From Ascidiaceihabitans sp023955215 (GTDB taxonomy: Bacteria > Pseudomonadota > Alphaproteobacteria > Rhodobacterales > Rhodobacteraceae), in the NCBI GenBank assembly GCA_943788345.1, contig CALSPX010000013.1:1-64000 (forward strand): a stretch of 64,000 nt of DNA, given 5' to 3'. The notes beneath the pieces were generated by a model. The model did no database searches, was not told where the DNA came from, and saw only the letters and a list, made by a program, of their open reading frames with translations. Position numbers and translations under genes: made by a program. This document shows positions 31,472 through 40,314 of the stretch, piece after piece; positions within the stretch are counted from its first letter, which is position 1; every line of letters begins with the position of its first letter.

Positions 31472-31837
31472 ATGTCCAGAGTTAAAGGTGGCGTAGTCAC
31501 CCACGCCCGTCACAAGAAAGTAATCAAAGCTGCCAAAGGTTATTATGGCCGCCGTAAGAGTACTTTTAAAGTCGCACGCCAAGCGGTCGACAAAGCAAAC
31601 CAATATGCAACCCGTGACCGTCATAACCGCAAGCGCAACTTCCGCGCATTGTGGATCCAACGGATCAACGCGGCAGTTCGCTCCCACGACGCAGCGCTTA
31701 CATATTCGCGCTTCATCAACGGTCTGACACTTGCAGGCATCGAAGTTGACCGTAAGGTTTTGGCTGACTTGGCTGTACACGAACCAGAAGCGTTCGGCAC
31801 AATTGTTGCACAAGCACAGGCAGCATTGGCAGCGTAA
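31472..31837 (+). CDS. rplT: 50S ribosomal protein L20
   Basis: A 121-residue ribosomal protein that binds 23S rRNA early in assembly. The N-terminal basic extension (MSRVKGGVVTHARHKKVIKA) and core (RDRHNRKRNFRALWIQRINA) are typical. GAAGGAAT precedes the ATG. It forms a pair with rpmI and is followed by a strong terminator. Confidence 0.97.
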   Translation: MSRVKGGVVTHARHKKVIKAAKGYYGRRKSTFKVARQAVDKANQYATRDRHNRKRNFRALWIQRINAAVRSHDAALTYSRFINGLTLAGIEVDRKVLADLAVHEPEAFGTIVAQAQAALAA

Positions 31838-31863
31838 GCGCCACTGTTACCGAAGAGATTTAG

Positions 31864-31893
31864 AAAGCCCTGCCTTATTGGCGGGGCTTTTTG
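31864..31893 (+). terminator. Terminator of rpmI-rplT
   Basis: AAAGCCCTGCC pairs with GGCGGGGCTTT across a short TTATT loop and is followed by a T-rich stretch (TTTTTGCTTTT). Confidence 0.88.
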
Positions 31894-31974
31894 CTTTTCA
31901 TGCACCAGACAAAAGCCGTTGCCAAAGTGCCCAACAAGGCTGAGGGTCCAAATGGAAACTAGGTCAGGTTAAAC

Positions 31975-33147
31975 ATGTCACGCGCCCTTACGTTCATTCT
32001 GTTTTTCACCGCAGTTTTTTTGCAGTCTGGCGCGTACGGTTTGACGTTTATGTTGCCACGCCTGTTCGAAAGTTTTGGGGCCAGCGAAAAAGTTGTTGGT
32101 TCGATGCTACTGCTGACTACGATCATTACTGTAATCACAGTCTATTTTTCGGGACATCTTTCGGACCTCTTTGGTCGCCTCCGGACCCTTGGAGTGGCGT
32201 GTCTGGCGATTGCTGTGTCATTGTTCCTTTTCGGATATCTTAACACGGTTGGTGTGACGCTTATCTGTGCCAGTGTTCTTTTTGGATTTGGCTGGGGCCT
32301 GACTTATTCGCTTAGCCCGATTGTTTTGACCCGTCTGGTGAAGCCAACGGAGCGGGTGCAGTTTTTTGCACTACTTTCGATCTTTGTCATGGCGGGGTTT
32401 GGTTTGGCACCTGTTCTTGCCTACATCCTTGAAACGTGGGGTTTTTCAGTAAGGACCCCGTTTTATGTCACCTCGGGCTTATGCCTTATCAGCGCAGTAA
32501 TATTCTTTGCTCTGAATGCTCCGATGAAAATTCACGCACTTAATACTGGGCCAGAAGCATCTTCACGCATGACGCTGGCATCGATTGCTGAGGTGTTGAG
32601 ATCGCGTGCGCTTTTGCCCGTCGTTATGGTTTTCATCGGCGCAAGCGTGTACGCGGGCCTTAACAATTTCCAGACGGTGTTTGCGGATGAAAGGGGTTTG
32701 AACTACGCCAGTTTCTTTTTGATTTACACGATCACCGTTGTTGGATTTCGTTTGGTGCTTGTGAAATTCAATGGTGGAAAGAACCCTTATCTGATGATTT
32801 CTGCATTGCAGTTTTTGATGTTTGGCAGTGTGGTTTTGTTTATCTTCTCGGGCGACAATTCCACGTTGTATACCTTGGTCGCAATCCTGTTCGGGCTGGG
32901 TTATGGGGTTTCGTATCCGATCCTTGTGGCGATGGCGGCGAAAGACGCTGAAGAACATTTAGGTCCACAAACCTTGCAGCTGTTTGCGCTGACCTATTTT
33001 ATCGGTATCTTCGGTTTCCCGTTGGTGGCTGGTTGGTTCATCGTAGAAGTCGGAACAACACCGTTGCTTATTCTTGTCGCCGTGCTTGCCGGAGTAGAGG
33101 CTAGCATGGCGCTGCGCCGTGGAATTGAAGCGTCGCGCGGCACCTAA
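31975..33147 (+). CDS. MFS-family transporter
   Basis: A 390-residue major-facilitator protein with about twelve hydrophobic helices. The A-like motif between helices 2 and 3 reads GHLSDLFGRLRTLG (near residues 60-73), matching G.LsDr.GRr. The N-terminal half SGAYGLTFMLPRLFESFGAS and the C-terminal half GLGYGVSYPILVAMAAKDAE are typical of small-molecule exporters or sugar-like transporters; the substrate is not predictable. It lies between rplT and the broken aquaporin gene without an evident partner. Confidence 0.85.
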   Translation: MSRALTFILFFTAVFLQSGAYGLTFMLPRLFESFGASEKVVGSMLLLTTIITVITVYFSGHLSDLFGRLRTLGVACLAIAVSLFLFGYLNTVGVTLICASVLFGFGWGLTYSLSPIVLTRLVKPTERVQFFALLSIFVMAGFGLAPVLAYILETWGFSVRTPFYVTSGLCLISAVIFFALNAPMKIHALNTGPEASSRMTLASIAEVLRSRALLPVVMVFIGASVYAGLNNFQTVFADERGLNYASFFLIYTITVVGFRLVLVKFNGGKNPYLMISALQFLMFGSVVLFIFSGDNSTLYTLVAILFGLGYGVSYPILVAMAAKDAEEHLGPQTLQLFALTYFIGIFGFPLVAGWFIVEVGTTPLLILVAVLAGVEASMALRRGIEASRGT

Positions 33148-33265
33148 ATTCGTTGTCAGCCGCAAGTGGGAATTTTGCTCAGGTGGATTTTTCCGCGATT
33201 TTCCCCGTGCGCTCTCTGGCTGGTGAAGGTTAAGTTAGCCAAAATAAATCAAAAGAGGGACTAAC

Positions 33266-33870
33266 ATGAACAAACAAATCGCAGAATTCATCGGGACATT
33301 TACACTTGTTCTACTTGGCTGTGGATCAGCCGTATTGGCAGGCGCTGACATTGGACTGACCGGGATCAGCTTTGCCTTCGGTCTGGCATTGATCGCCATG
33401 GCATATGGCATCGGCCCAGTGTCTGGTTGCCACATCAACCCAGCTGTTTCACTGGGTATGGTTGCTGCAGGTCGCATGAGCATGCCTGAAGCTATCAAAT
33501 ACATTATCGCACAAGTCGCAGGCGCAATCGTTGCTGCAGCTGTTCTTTGGGTGAATACTCAATGGTTGCGGCGCTCGTGTTTGAAATCGTCGCAACGTTC
33601 TTGTTCATGGTTGTGATCCTAGGCGCGACAGGCAAAGGCGCACCGGCAGCTATGGCTGGCTTGGCGATTGGTCTGGCGCTGGTTGTGATCCACCTGGTTG
33701 GCATTAACGTCACTGGCGTTTCAGTGAACCCAGCGCGTTCCGTTGGTCCGGCACTGTTTGTCGGCGGTACAGCGATTGCGCAACTTTGGTTGTTCATCGT
33801 GGCGCCAATCGTGGGCGCAGTCACAGCTGGCTTGTTGTTCAAAACAGGCACACTCGACGCAGCTGAATAA
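33266..33870 (+). pseudogene. aqpZ: Aquaporin Z gene broken by an internal deletion and frameshift
   Basis: Two overlapping frames together give most of an AqpZ-type aquaporin. The first (33266-33616) has MNKQIAEFIGTFTLVLLGCG and the first NPA loop SGCHINPAVS, through AGAIVAAAVLW. The second (from about 33547) resumes at GEYSMVAALVFE and carries the second NPA-like loop SVNPARSVGPAL to the natural C-terminus. Compared with E. coli AqpZ, roughly 26-28 residues of loop C are missing at 33546-33550, and the reading frame changes. The ATG frame would make a 116-residue product with a scrambled tail, so no functional channel is expected. Confidence 0.87.
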
Positions 33871-33894
33871 CCCAGTCTGCTAGGCGAAAATAGG

Positions 33895-33926
33895 ATGCAG
33901 CGGTGTTAAAGCACCGCTGCATTTTC
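33895..33926. terminator. Terminator between aqpZ and rsgA
   Basis: ATGCAGCGGTG pairs perfectly with CACCGCTGCAT around TTAAAG and is followed by TTTT on the plus strand. It lies between converging genes. Confidence 0.8.
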
Positions 33927-34996
33927 TATCTCTTCTTCTTCTTTTTCGGCGGTTTGATGGTTTTGCCCATCTTCTTTTCTTTGAACTTGCGCCGCGCCAA
34001 GGACTCTGAGTTGGCTTGTTCTTCGGTCGCCAATTTGTTCCACCGCGCCAAACGATCGGTATCGATTTTGCCCGCCTTAATCGCCGCGAGTATGGCGCAG
34101 CCCGGTTCAACCTGATGACTGCAATCCGAGAATTTACACTCAAGTGATAAATTGTGCAGATCAGGAAACAGATCGCTGATCCCTGACGCCGCATCGGTCA
34201 CCTGCAACTCGCGCATCCCTGGTGTGTCAAGGACCGCGCAGCTGTCGTGGGTGATGTGAAGGTGACGGCTGGTCGTCGTGTGACGTCCCCGAGCATCCGC
34301 TTCACGTACGCCTTGGGTGTCAACGTCTGACCCTGTCAGCGCATTCACCAATGTGGATTTCCCAACGCCGGACGACCCAAGGAAGGCAACGGTTTGCCCC
34401 ACCTTGCACCACTGCGCCAACTCGCGCTTTGGCGCATCGCTTAGCGCGTTCAGTACCACGACGGGTACTTTGTTCGAGATGGCAGTCGCGGCCGTTACAA
34501 AAGGTTCCACGTCATCGCACAGATCGGCCTTTGTCAGCACGATCACTGGATCAACGCCCGCTTCAAAGGCCAAAGCGATATAGCGTTCGATACGCGCCAC
34601 GTTGAAATCACGATTACACGAGGACACGATGAACGATGTATCAAGGTTTGCTGCAATCATTTGAACATGGCGGTCATGACCCGCGCCGCGCCGTTTGATC
34701 AGGCTTTGACGATCTAGAACCCGCTCTGGTTTGGTCTGTGCCTCATTGATCAAGATCCAGTCGCCGACTGTGATTTCCGTGTCCGGGTAAACAATAGTTG
34801 TGTCGACCGTTTCACCAACCACATGCAGCGAGTTGCGGTGCACTTGGGTCACGCGGGCAGGGGGCGTCAACGCCATCTCACCTTCATCCAATTGATCTGC
34901 AAAAAATGGCTGCCAACCCAGCAACTCAAGGAGTGTTGGTGCGGTATCGGTGTTGATATCCGTCTGGGGCAGATTTTGGGAAGTGTCCCGTGTCAT
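33926..34996 (-). CDS. rsgA: Ribosome small-subunit GTPase RsgA
   Basis: A 356-residue circularly permuted GTPase that helps late 30S maturation. An N-terminal OB-like domain precedes the G domain, in which the G4 motif (VLTKADLC) comes before G1 (FLGSSGVGKSTLVNAL) and G3 (LDTPGMRE), the RsgA order. The C-terminal zinc motif is CKFSDCSHQVEPGCA with Cys and His ligands. The tail is unusually lysine-rich (PPKKKKKR). ATG 34996 begins MTRDTSQNLP. It stands alone on its strand. Confidence 0.93.
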   Translation of the reverse strand: MTRDTSQNLPQTDINTDTAPTLLELLGWQPFFADQLDEGEMALTPPARVTQVHRNSLHVVGETVDTTIVYPDTEITVGDWILINEAQTKPERVLDRQSLIKRRGAGHDRHVQMIAANLDTSFIVSSCNRDFNVARIERYIALAFEAGVDPVIVLTKADLCDDVEPFVTAATAISNKVPVVVLNALSDAPKRELAQWCKVGQTVAFLGSSGVGKSTLVNALTGSDVDTQGVREADARGRHTTTSRHLHITHDSCAVLDTPGMRELQVTDAASGISDLFPDLHNLSLECKFSDCSHQVEPGCAILAAIKAGKIDTDRLARWNKLATEEQANSESLARRKFKEKKMGKTIKPPKKKKKR

Positions 34997-35130
34997 TCAT
35001 GCGCTTTCACTTAGGTTACTCAGGGAATAGCGGACAAACCGCCCCAGCGTAAGGGGGCAAGGTTGCGGGTGTGACTTGCAATCAACGCCTCGCAACGCTA
35101 GCAGAGCATAAGCATTTTTCGGAGGCCGTC

Positions 35131-36204
35131 ATGGACGATCTTAAAGCCAAATATCTAGATCAAATCGCAAACGCTGCTGATGAGGCTGTGTTGGAAGACA
35201 TCCGCCTTGCTGCCGTTGGCAAAAAAGGTGAAGTCGCGCTGAAAATGCGTGAGCTGGGCAAGATGACCCCAGAAGAGCGTCAGGCTGCAGGTCCTGCCCT
35301 GAACGCGCTTAAGGACGAGATCAACAGCGCCTTGTCAGCAAAGAAATCGGGTCTGGCGGACGCCGCATTGGACGAACGTCTGCGCAACGAATGGCTGGAC
35401 GTTACTTTGCCAGCACGCGAACGTCCGATGGGTACAATCCACCCGATTTCTCAGGTCCAAGAAGAGGTGACAGCCATCTTCGCTGAGATGGGGTTTGCCG
35501 TGGCTGAAGGCCCGCGCATTGATACCGATTGGTATAACTTTGACGCGCTGAACATCCCGGGCCACCACCCTGCACGCGCCGAGATGGACACGTTCTATAT
35601 GCACCGTGCAGAGGGTGATGATCGCCCACCGCATGTTTTGCGCACGCACACATCACCGGTTCAGATCCGTTCTATGGAAAAGACTGGTGCCCCGACACGC
35701 ATCATCTGTCCGGGCGGCGTTTACCGTGCGGATTATGACCAAACCCACACACCGATGTTCCATCAGGTTGAAGGTTTGGCGATCGACAAAGACATCTCAA
35801 TGGCGAACCTGAAATGGGTTCTCGAAGAGTTTGTGAAGTCTTACTTTGAAGTCGACAACGTCGACATCCGCTTCCGCGCCTCACACTTCCCGTTCACTGA
35901 ACCATCAGCCGAAGTCGATATTCGCTGCTCATGGGAAGGTGGCACGTTGAAGGTTGGTGAGGGTGATGATTGGCTCGAAATCTTAGGCTCTGGCATGGTG
36001 CACCCGAAGGTGTTGCAGGCTGGCGGCATTGATCCGAATGAATGGCAGGGCTTTGCCTTTGGCATGGGGATCGACCGGATCGCGATGTTGAAATACGGCA
36101 TCCCTGATTTGCGCGCATTCTTTGACAGCGACCTGCGTTGGTTGCGTCACTACGGCTTTGCATCGTTGGATATGCCAACATTGCGTGGTGGTTTGAGTAA
36201 GTAA
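35131..36204 (+). CDS. pheS: Phenylalanyl-tRNA synthetase alpha subunit
   Basis: A 357-residue class II synthetase subunit. The N-terminal coiled coil (residues 1-90) binds tRNA; motif 1 lies in the HPISQVQEEVTAIFAEMGF region, motif 2 in RADYDQTHTPMFHQVEGLAI and motif 3 in GFAFGMGIDRIAMLKYGI. ATG 35131 is chosen with GGAGG seven bases upstream. pheT, its usual immediate partner, is not next: a secreted-esterase gene and a structured leader intervene. Confidence 0.96.
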   Translation: MDDLKAKYLDQIANAADEAVLEDIRLAAVGKKGEVALKMRELGKMTPEERQAAGPALNALKDEINSALSAKKSGLADAALDERLRNEWLDVTLPARERPMGTIHPISQVQEEVTAIFAEMGFAVAEGPRIDTDWYNFDALNIPGHHPARAEMDTFYMHRAEGDDRPPHVLRTHTSPVQIRSMEKTGAPTRIICPGGVYRADYDQTHTPMFHQVEGLAIDKDISMANLKWVLEEFVKSYFEVDNVDIRFRASHFPFTEPSAEVDIRCSWEGGTLKVGEGDDWLEILGSGMVHPKVLQAGGIDPNEWQGFAFGMGIDRIAMLKYGIPDLRAFFDSDLRWLRHYGFASLDMPTLRGGLSK

Positions 36205-36290
36205 TTGATTGGCGATCCGTTATTCTTTTGAATATGGGTCGCCACGTTATTGTGAGGTGACATTTCTGCGCTGATGTCTAGCGTGTGAAT

Positions 36291-37100
36291 ATGAAATTCA
36301 TCACCTTATTGCTCACTCTTTTCTCCACCTCTGCTTTTGCACAGAATTCGCAAAATGCTGATTGTCAGCTTGATATCCCATGTGAACTCGACAGTGGTCG
36401 CAGCTATCATGTCAAAGTCCCTGACGATTGGGACGGCAAGACGCAACTTCCTGTTTTAATGCACTTTCACGGCTGGCAGCGCACGGGTGCTTTGCCTGTC
36501 CAGCATGACCGGATTTCGGGCGCAACACGTCGTCGTGGCGTGTTGTTGGTTGCGCCGAATGGTAATCGTAAGACATGGGATTTCTGGGATAGTGAAACTG
36601 ATGACGTTCCTTTTGGGGCCGAGGTTTTAGAAGACGTTGCCAAGAATTATCCCATTGATAAGGATCGCATTTATGTCTCCGGATATTCCTTTGGATCTGC
36701 AATGGCGTGGCGGTATGTTTGTGAAAACGGTAATGATGTTGCGGCCTTGCTCGCGATCTCAGGGACTTTAGGCCAAGAGGTTCAATGTCCCCAAGCGCCG
36801 CGTGAAGTGCGCCATGTGCACGGGACCAATGACACCGTGATGGACTTCCCGTTTGGGACGGGTGGGGACACGACATACCCCGTGAAATTATGGCGTGATA
36901 AGTTTGACTGCGGGGTGGGCCAAGATGGTGGCGCATGGAATGTTGTGGATTTCCTGACCTTCCAACGCACCACATGGAAAGACTGCGGGAGCGGTCAAAA
37001 TGTGACCCTTGATATACACCCCGGTGGGCATTTTATTCCGCATGGTTGGATTGGGCGACAGTTGGATGAACTGCTGGGACGGGCACCCACCTATCCCTGA
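36291..37100 (+). CDS. Secreted PHB-depolymerase-like esterase
   Basis: A 269-residue exported alpha/beta hydrolase of the LpqC/esterase-PHB family. Residues 1-18 are a signal peptide (MKFITLLLTLFSTSAFA, cleavage before QNSQ). The oxyanion region is LMHFHGWQRTG, the nucleophile Ser is in VSGYSFGSAMAWRYV (GxSxG), and GGHFIPHGWIGRQLDELL holds the likely catalytic His. Paired cysteines (CQLDIPCEL, CENG, CPQAP, CGVG, CGSG) suggest disulfides. The natural substrate could be a polyhydroxyalkanoate or a feruloyl-type ester. It sits between pheS and pheT, an unexpected place. GTG 36285 is an alternative start. Confidence 0.8.
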   Translation: MKFITLLLTLFSTSAFAQNSQNADCQLDIPCELDSGRSYHVKVPDDWDGKTQLPVLMHFHGWQRTGALPVQHDRISGATRRRGVLLVAPNGNRKTWDFWDSETDDVPFGAEVLEDVAKNYPIDKDRIYVSGYSFGSAMAWRYVCENGNDVAALLAISGTLGQEVQCPQAPREVRHVHGTNDTVMDFPFGTGGDTTYPVKLWRDKFDCGVGQDGGAWNVVDFLTFQRTTWKDCGSGQNVTLDIHPGGHFIPHGWIGRQLDELLGRAPTYP

Positions 37101-37129
37101 GAGAAGTGCCAAAAGCTAACGTATGTTTC

Positions 37130-37161
37130 ACGTCGGTATTGTGTCGGTATAACGTCGGTGC
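37130..37161 (+). repeat. Three 11-bp tandem repeats upstream of pheT
   Basis: ACGTCGGTATT, GTGTCGGTATA and ACGTCGGTGCA follow one another at 37130, 37141 and 37152 with an exact 11-bp period, and an inverted partial copy TGACCGATACC follows at about 37165. One helical turn per repeat puts every GTCGGT on the same DNA face. This is 30 bp after the esterase stop and about 110 bp before pheT. Confidence 0.65.
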
Positions 37162-37211
37162 ATCTGACCGATACCAACAGCTGCCACTTGCACTTTTGCC
37201 CATTCTTTGCC

Positions 37212-37251
37212 ATTGCCGTAGGCAATTCATAACACGGCCCGACAGTCGGGC
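37212..37251 (+). promoter_or_regulatory. Two hairpins in the pheT leader
   Basis: ATTGCC-GTA-GGCAAT (37212-37226) and GCCCGAC-A-GTCGGGC (37237-37251) are perfect inverted repeats. The second ends five bases before the AAAGG ribosome-binding site at 37256-37260 of pheT. They could shape translation of pheT or act as a terminator-like element; there is no T run after them and no Phe-rich leader peptide that I can see. Confidence 0.5.
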
Positions 37252-37269
37252 ATCCAAAGGTGCAGTCTC

Positions 37270-39669
37270 ATGAAATTCACGTTGTCCTGGCTCAAAGATC
37301 ATCTGGAAACAGAAGCTCCGATTGATGACATCCTATACGCTTTGACCGACCTTGGTCTTGAAGTGGAAGGTGTTGAGGATCGCGGTGCGAAGCTGGCCGA
37401 TTTTACAATCGGTAAGATCATGAGTGCAGAAAAGCACCCAGACGCGGATCGCTTGCGCGTCTGTCAGGTGGACACCGACGAGGGCATGAAGCAGATCATC
37501 TGTGGTGCGCCGAATGCCCGTGAGGGGATCACAGTGGTTGTGGCCAAACCGGGCGTTTACGTGCCGGGCCTTGATATCACCATTGGCGTTGGCAAAATCC
37601 GTGGGATTGAAAGCTTTGGCATGATGGCGTCTGAGTCCGAGATGGAGCTGTCTGACGAACATGACGGCATCATCGAATTGGACAACGGTGAAGTTGGTCA
37701 ATCCTTTGTGGATTGGTTGGCAGCAAATGACCCCGCCAAAGTCGATCCAGTGATCGAAATCGCAATCACCCCGAACCGTCCTGACGCATTGGGCGTACGT
37801 GGCATCGCGCGTGATTTGGCAGCCCGTGGTTTGGGTAAGTTGAAGCCTGCGCAAGAAGTTCACTATGACGGCACGTTCTCTTGCCCTGTCAGTGTCAGCA
37901 TTGATGACGACACATTGGATCAATGCCCCGTCTTCTTTGGTCGCGTAATCCGTGGCGTTAAAAACGGCCCAAGCCCAGAATGGTTGCAAGATCGCTTGCG
38001 CGCCATTGGTCTACGTCCGATTTCATTCTTGGTCGATGTGACTAACTTTTTCACCTTCGATCAAAACCGTCCTTTGCACGTGTTTGATGCTGATAAGATC
38101 GCTGGCAATGCCTTGCGTATTCACAAAGCAAAGGGTGGCGAGACCATCACGGCGCTGGATGATAAAGAGTACACGCTTGTTGAAGGCATGACCGTTATTT
38201 CTGACGACAACGGTGTTGAAAGCATCGGCGGCATCATGGGTGGCGCGGCGTCTGGCTGTACCGAAGAAACGGTAAACGTGTTTGTTGAAGCCGCATATTT
38301 TGATCCGGTTCGCACTGCCTACACTGGTCGCGCGCTCAAAATTAATTCAGATGCACGCTATCGCTTTGAGCGTGGCATTGACCCGGCATTCACGCCGCAA
38401 GGTGTTGAGTTGGCAACGCAGATGATCATGGAACATGCGGGTGGCGAAGCCTCTGATGTGGTGATTGCGGGTGCGATTCCAGATGTGGCACGTGCCTATA
38501 AATTGGATGCGGCACGTGTGCAGTCGTTGGTCGGAATGGAAATTCCTGAATCGACACAGCGTCAAACGTTGACCTCCCTTGGTTTCAAGCTTGAAGGCGA
38601 TATGGCGCAGGTTCCTAGCTGGCGTCCTGATGTGCAGGGCGAAGCGGACTTGGTTGAAGAAGTTGCACGTATTGCCTCCCTTACCAAATTGCAGGGTCGT
38701 CCATTGCCACGCCTGACTGATGGTGTGCCAAAGCCGGTGATGACCCCAATTCAGCGTCGTCTCGTTGCTGCGCGTCGCACTGCAGCGGCGCTGGGTTACA
38801 ACGAATGTGTGAGCTATAGCTTTATCGATCAGGCCAGCGCCACGTTGTTTGGTGGTGGCACGGATGTGACGATGCTGGAAAACCCGATCAGTGCGGATAT
38901 GAGCCACATGCGCCCCGCATTGTTGCCAGCGCTTTTGCAAGCCGCGGCACGCAATCAAGCACGTGGTTTTGCCGACATGGCATTGTTCGAAGTGGGCACT
39001 GTTTTTGACGGCGGTGAGCCGGGCGAAGAGCATTTGCAGGTTTCTGGTTTGTTGATCGGTCGCACAGGTCCAAAGGATGTGCACGGTGCGTCCCGTGACG
39101 TTGATGTGTTTGATGCCAAGGCGGACGCCGAAGCGGTGTTGGCAGCCATTGGTGCGCCTGCGAAGGTACAAATCAATCGTGGTGCGCCAGAGTGGTGGCA
39201 CCCTGGTCGCCACGGCATGATCTGCCTTGGTCCGAAAAAGGTTATGGGTGTGTTTGGTGAAGTGCACCCACGTATCTTGGCGGCGATGAATGTGAAGGGC
39301 CCCGCGATGGCCTTTACCATCTATCCAGAGCAAATTCCGTTGCCCCGCAAAACGGGCGCAAGCCGCGGTGCGATGGACATTAGTGATCTACAGGCGGTCG
39401 AACGTGACTTTGCCTTTGTCGTGGATTCAGACGTTGATGCGTTGGCATTGGTCAATGCGGCGGCGGGTGCTGATAAGGCATTGATTGACGGTGTGCGTGT
39501 GTTTGATGAATTCATCGGCGGCTCACTGGGTGAGGGCAAGAAGTCCCTTGCGATCACAGTGCGTTTGCAGCCGCGCGACGGCAACCTGAAAGACAAAGAT
39601 ATCGAAGCACTGAGTGCCAAGGTCATCGAGAAAGTCACCAAAGCCACAGGCGGCGTATTGCGCGGTTAA
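37270..39669 (+). CDS. pheT: Phenylalanyl-tRNA synthetase beta subunit
   Basis: A 799-residue subunit of the alpha2-beta2 enzyme. It starts MKFTLSWLKDHLETEAPIDD, followed by the tRNA-binding OB domain (residues 40-150, VCQVDTDEGMKQIICGAPNA), the B3/B4 editing domain, the B5 domain (EIPESTQRQTLTSLGFKLEG) and the C-terminal FDX-ACB anticodon-binding domain (DISDLQAVERDFAFVVD to the end). It has all domains at normal length. It is separated from pheS by the esterase gene and a structured leader, and ytoQ follows 18 bp later. Confidence 0.96.
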   Translation: MKFTLSWLKDHLETEAPIDDILYALTDLGLEVEGVEDRGAKLADFTIGKIMSAEKHPDADRLRVCQVDTDEGMKQIICGAPNAREGITVVVAKPGVYVPGLDITIGVGKIRGIESFGMMASESEMELSDEHDGIIELDNGEVGQSFVDWLAANDPAKVDPVIEIAITPNRPDALGVRGIARDLAARGLGKLKPAQEVHYDGTFSCPVSVSIDDDTLDQCPVFFGRVIRGVKNGPSPEWLQDRLRAIGLRPISFLVDVTNFFTFDQNRPLHVFDADKIAGNALRIHKAKGGETITALDDKEYTLVEGMTVISDDNGVESIGGIMGGAASGCTEETVNVFVEAAYFDPVRTAYTGRALKINSDARYRFERGIDPAFTPQGVELATQMIMEHAGGEASDVVIAGAIPDVARAYKLDAARVQSLVGMEIPESTQRQTLTSLGFKLEGDMAQVPSWRPDVQGEADLVEEVARIASLTKLQGRPLPRLTDGVPKPVMTPIQRRLVAARRTAAALGYNECVSYSFIDQASATLFGGGTDVTMLENPISADMSHMRPALLPALLQAAARNQARGFADMALFEVGTVFDGGEPGEEHLQVSGLLIGRTGPKDVHGASRDVDVFDAKADAEAVLAAIGAPAKVQINRGAPEWWHPGRHGMICLGPKKVMGVFGEVHPRILAAMNVKGPAMAFTIYPEQIPLPRKTGASRGAMDISDLQAVERDFAFVVDSDVDALALVNAAAGADKALIDGVRVFDEFIGGSLGEGKKSLAITVRLQPRDGNLKDKDIEALSAKVIEKVTKATGGVLRG

Positions 39670-39687
39670 GCGTTAAGGATTGAACAG

Positions 39688-40134
39688 ATGTTGAACGTAT
39701 ATTTGTCAGGCGAAATTCACACCGACTGGCGTGAGCAAATCATTGAAGGCGCGGCTGAGTTGGCCGTGTCCTTTAGCGCACCCGTGACCGACCATGCCTC
39801 AAGCGATGATTGCGGCGTTGCGATCATGGGGGCTGAGGCGGACAAATTTTGGCATGACAACAAGGGTGCGAAGTTGAACGCCATTCGCACGCGCAAAGGT
39901 ATCGAAGAAGCCGATGTTGTTGTTGTGCGTTTTGGCGACAAGTACAAACAGTGGAACGCAGCCTTTGATGCAGGTTATGCCGCCGCGCTGGGCAAGTCGT
40001 TGATCATCTTGCATCAGGACGAGCACCAGCATGCGTTGAAAGAAGTGGATGCGGCGGCGTTGGCTGTGGTCAAAGAGCCTGCGCAAGTGGTCCAGATCCT
40101 GCGTTATGTTTTGACAGGCACACTGCCCAAGTAA
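39688..40134 (+). CDS. ytoQ: YtoQ family protein
   Basis: A 148-residue protein matching YtoQ: LNVYLSGEIHTDWREQIIEG, APVTDHASSDDCGVAIMG, NAIRTRKGIEEADVVVVRFG and LIILHQDEHQHALKEVD. The fold resembles nucleoside 2-deoxyribosyltransferase-like proteins (the initial LSGEIHTDW block), but activity has not been established to my knowledge. It is 18 bp after pheT and likely in the same transcript. Confidence 0.86.
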   Translation: MLNVYLSGEIHTDWREQIIEGAAELAVSFSAPVTDHASSDDCGVAIMGAEADKFWHDNKGAKLNAIRTRKGIEEADVVVVRFGDKYKQWNAAFDAGYAAALGKSLIILHQDEHQHALKEVDAAALAVVKEPAQVVQILRYVLTGTLPK

Positions 40135-40314
40135 GTGGCGCGGGGCCAATCATTTGGGTTGAAAGGTAACGATTACTCTATCTCCACTGAGTGTAATGTA
40201 TCTTTTTTCCCCCCGAAAAAACTTTCGCGTTGATTCGAAGCTGTGTTAGCAAGTCCCTCATAGACGAACGCCAATTAAAGGCGACGGTCATTAAATCGTA
40301 TGAGGGACACTCAA

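Noticed and set aside
33547..33870. Second half of aqpZ as a separate gene starting at TTG 33547
   Set aside because: It begins in the middle of an aquaporin and lacks the first NPA loop, and no ribosome-binding site precedes it.
38347..39333. A 328-codon minus-strand frame within pheT
   Set aside because: Lies entirely opposite the FDX-ACB and B5 parts of PheT, and the protein has no recognisable motif.
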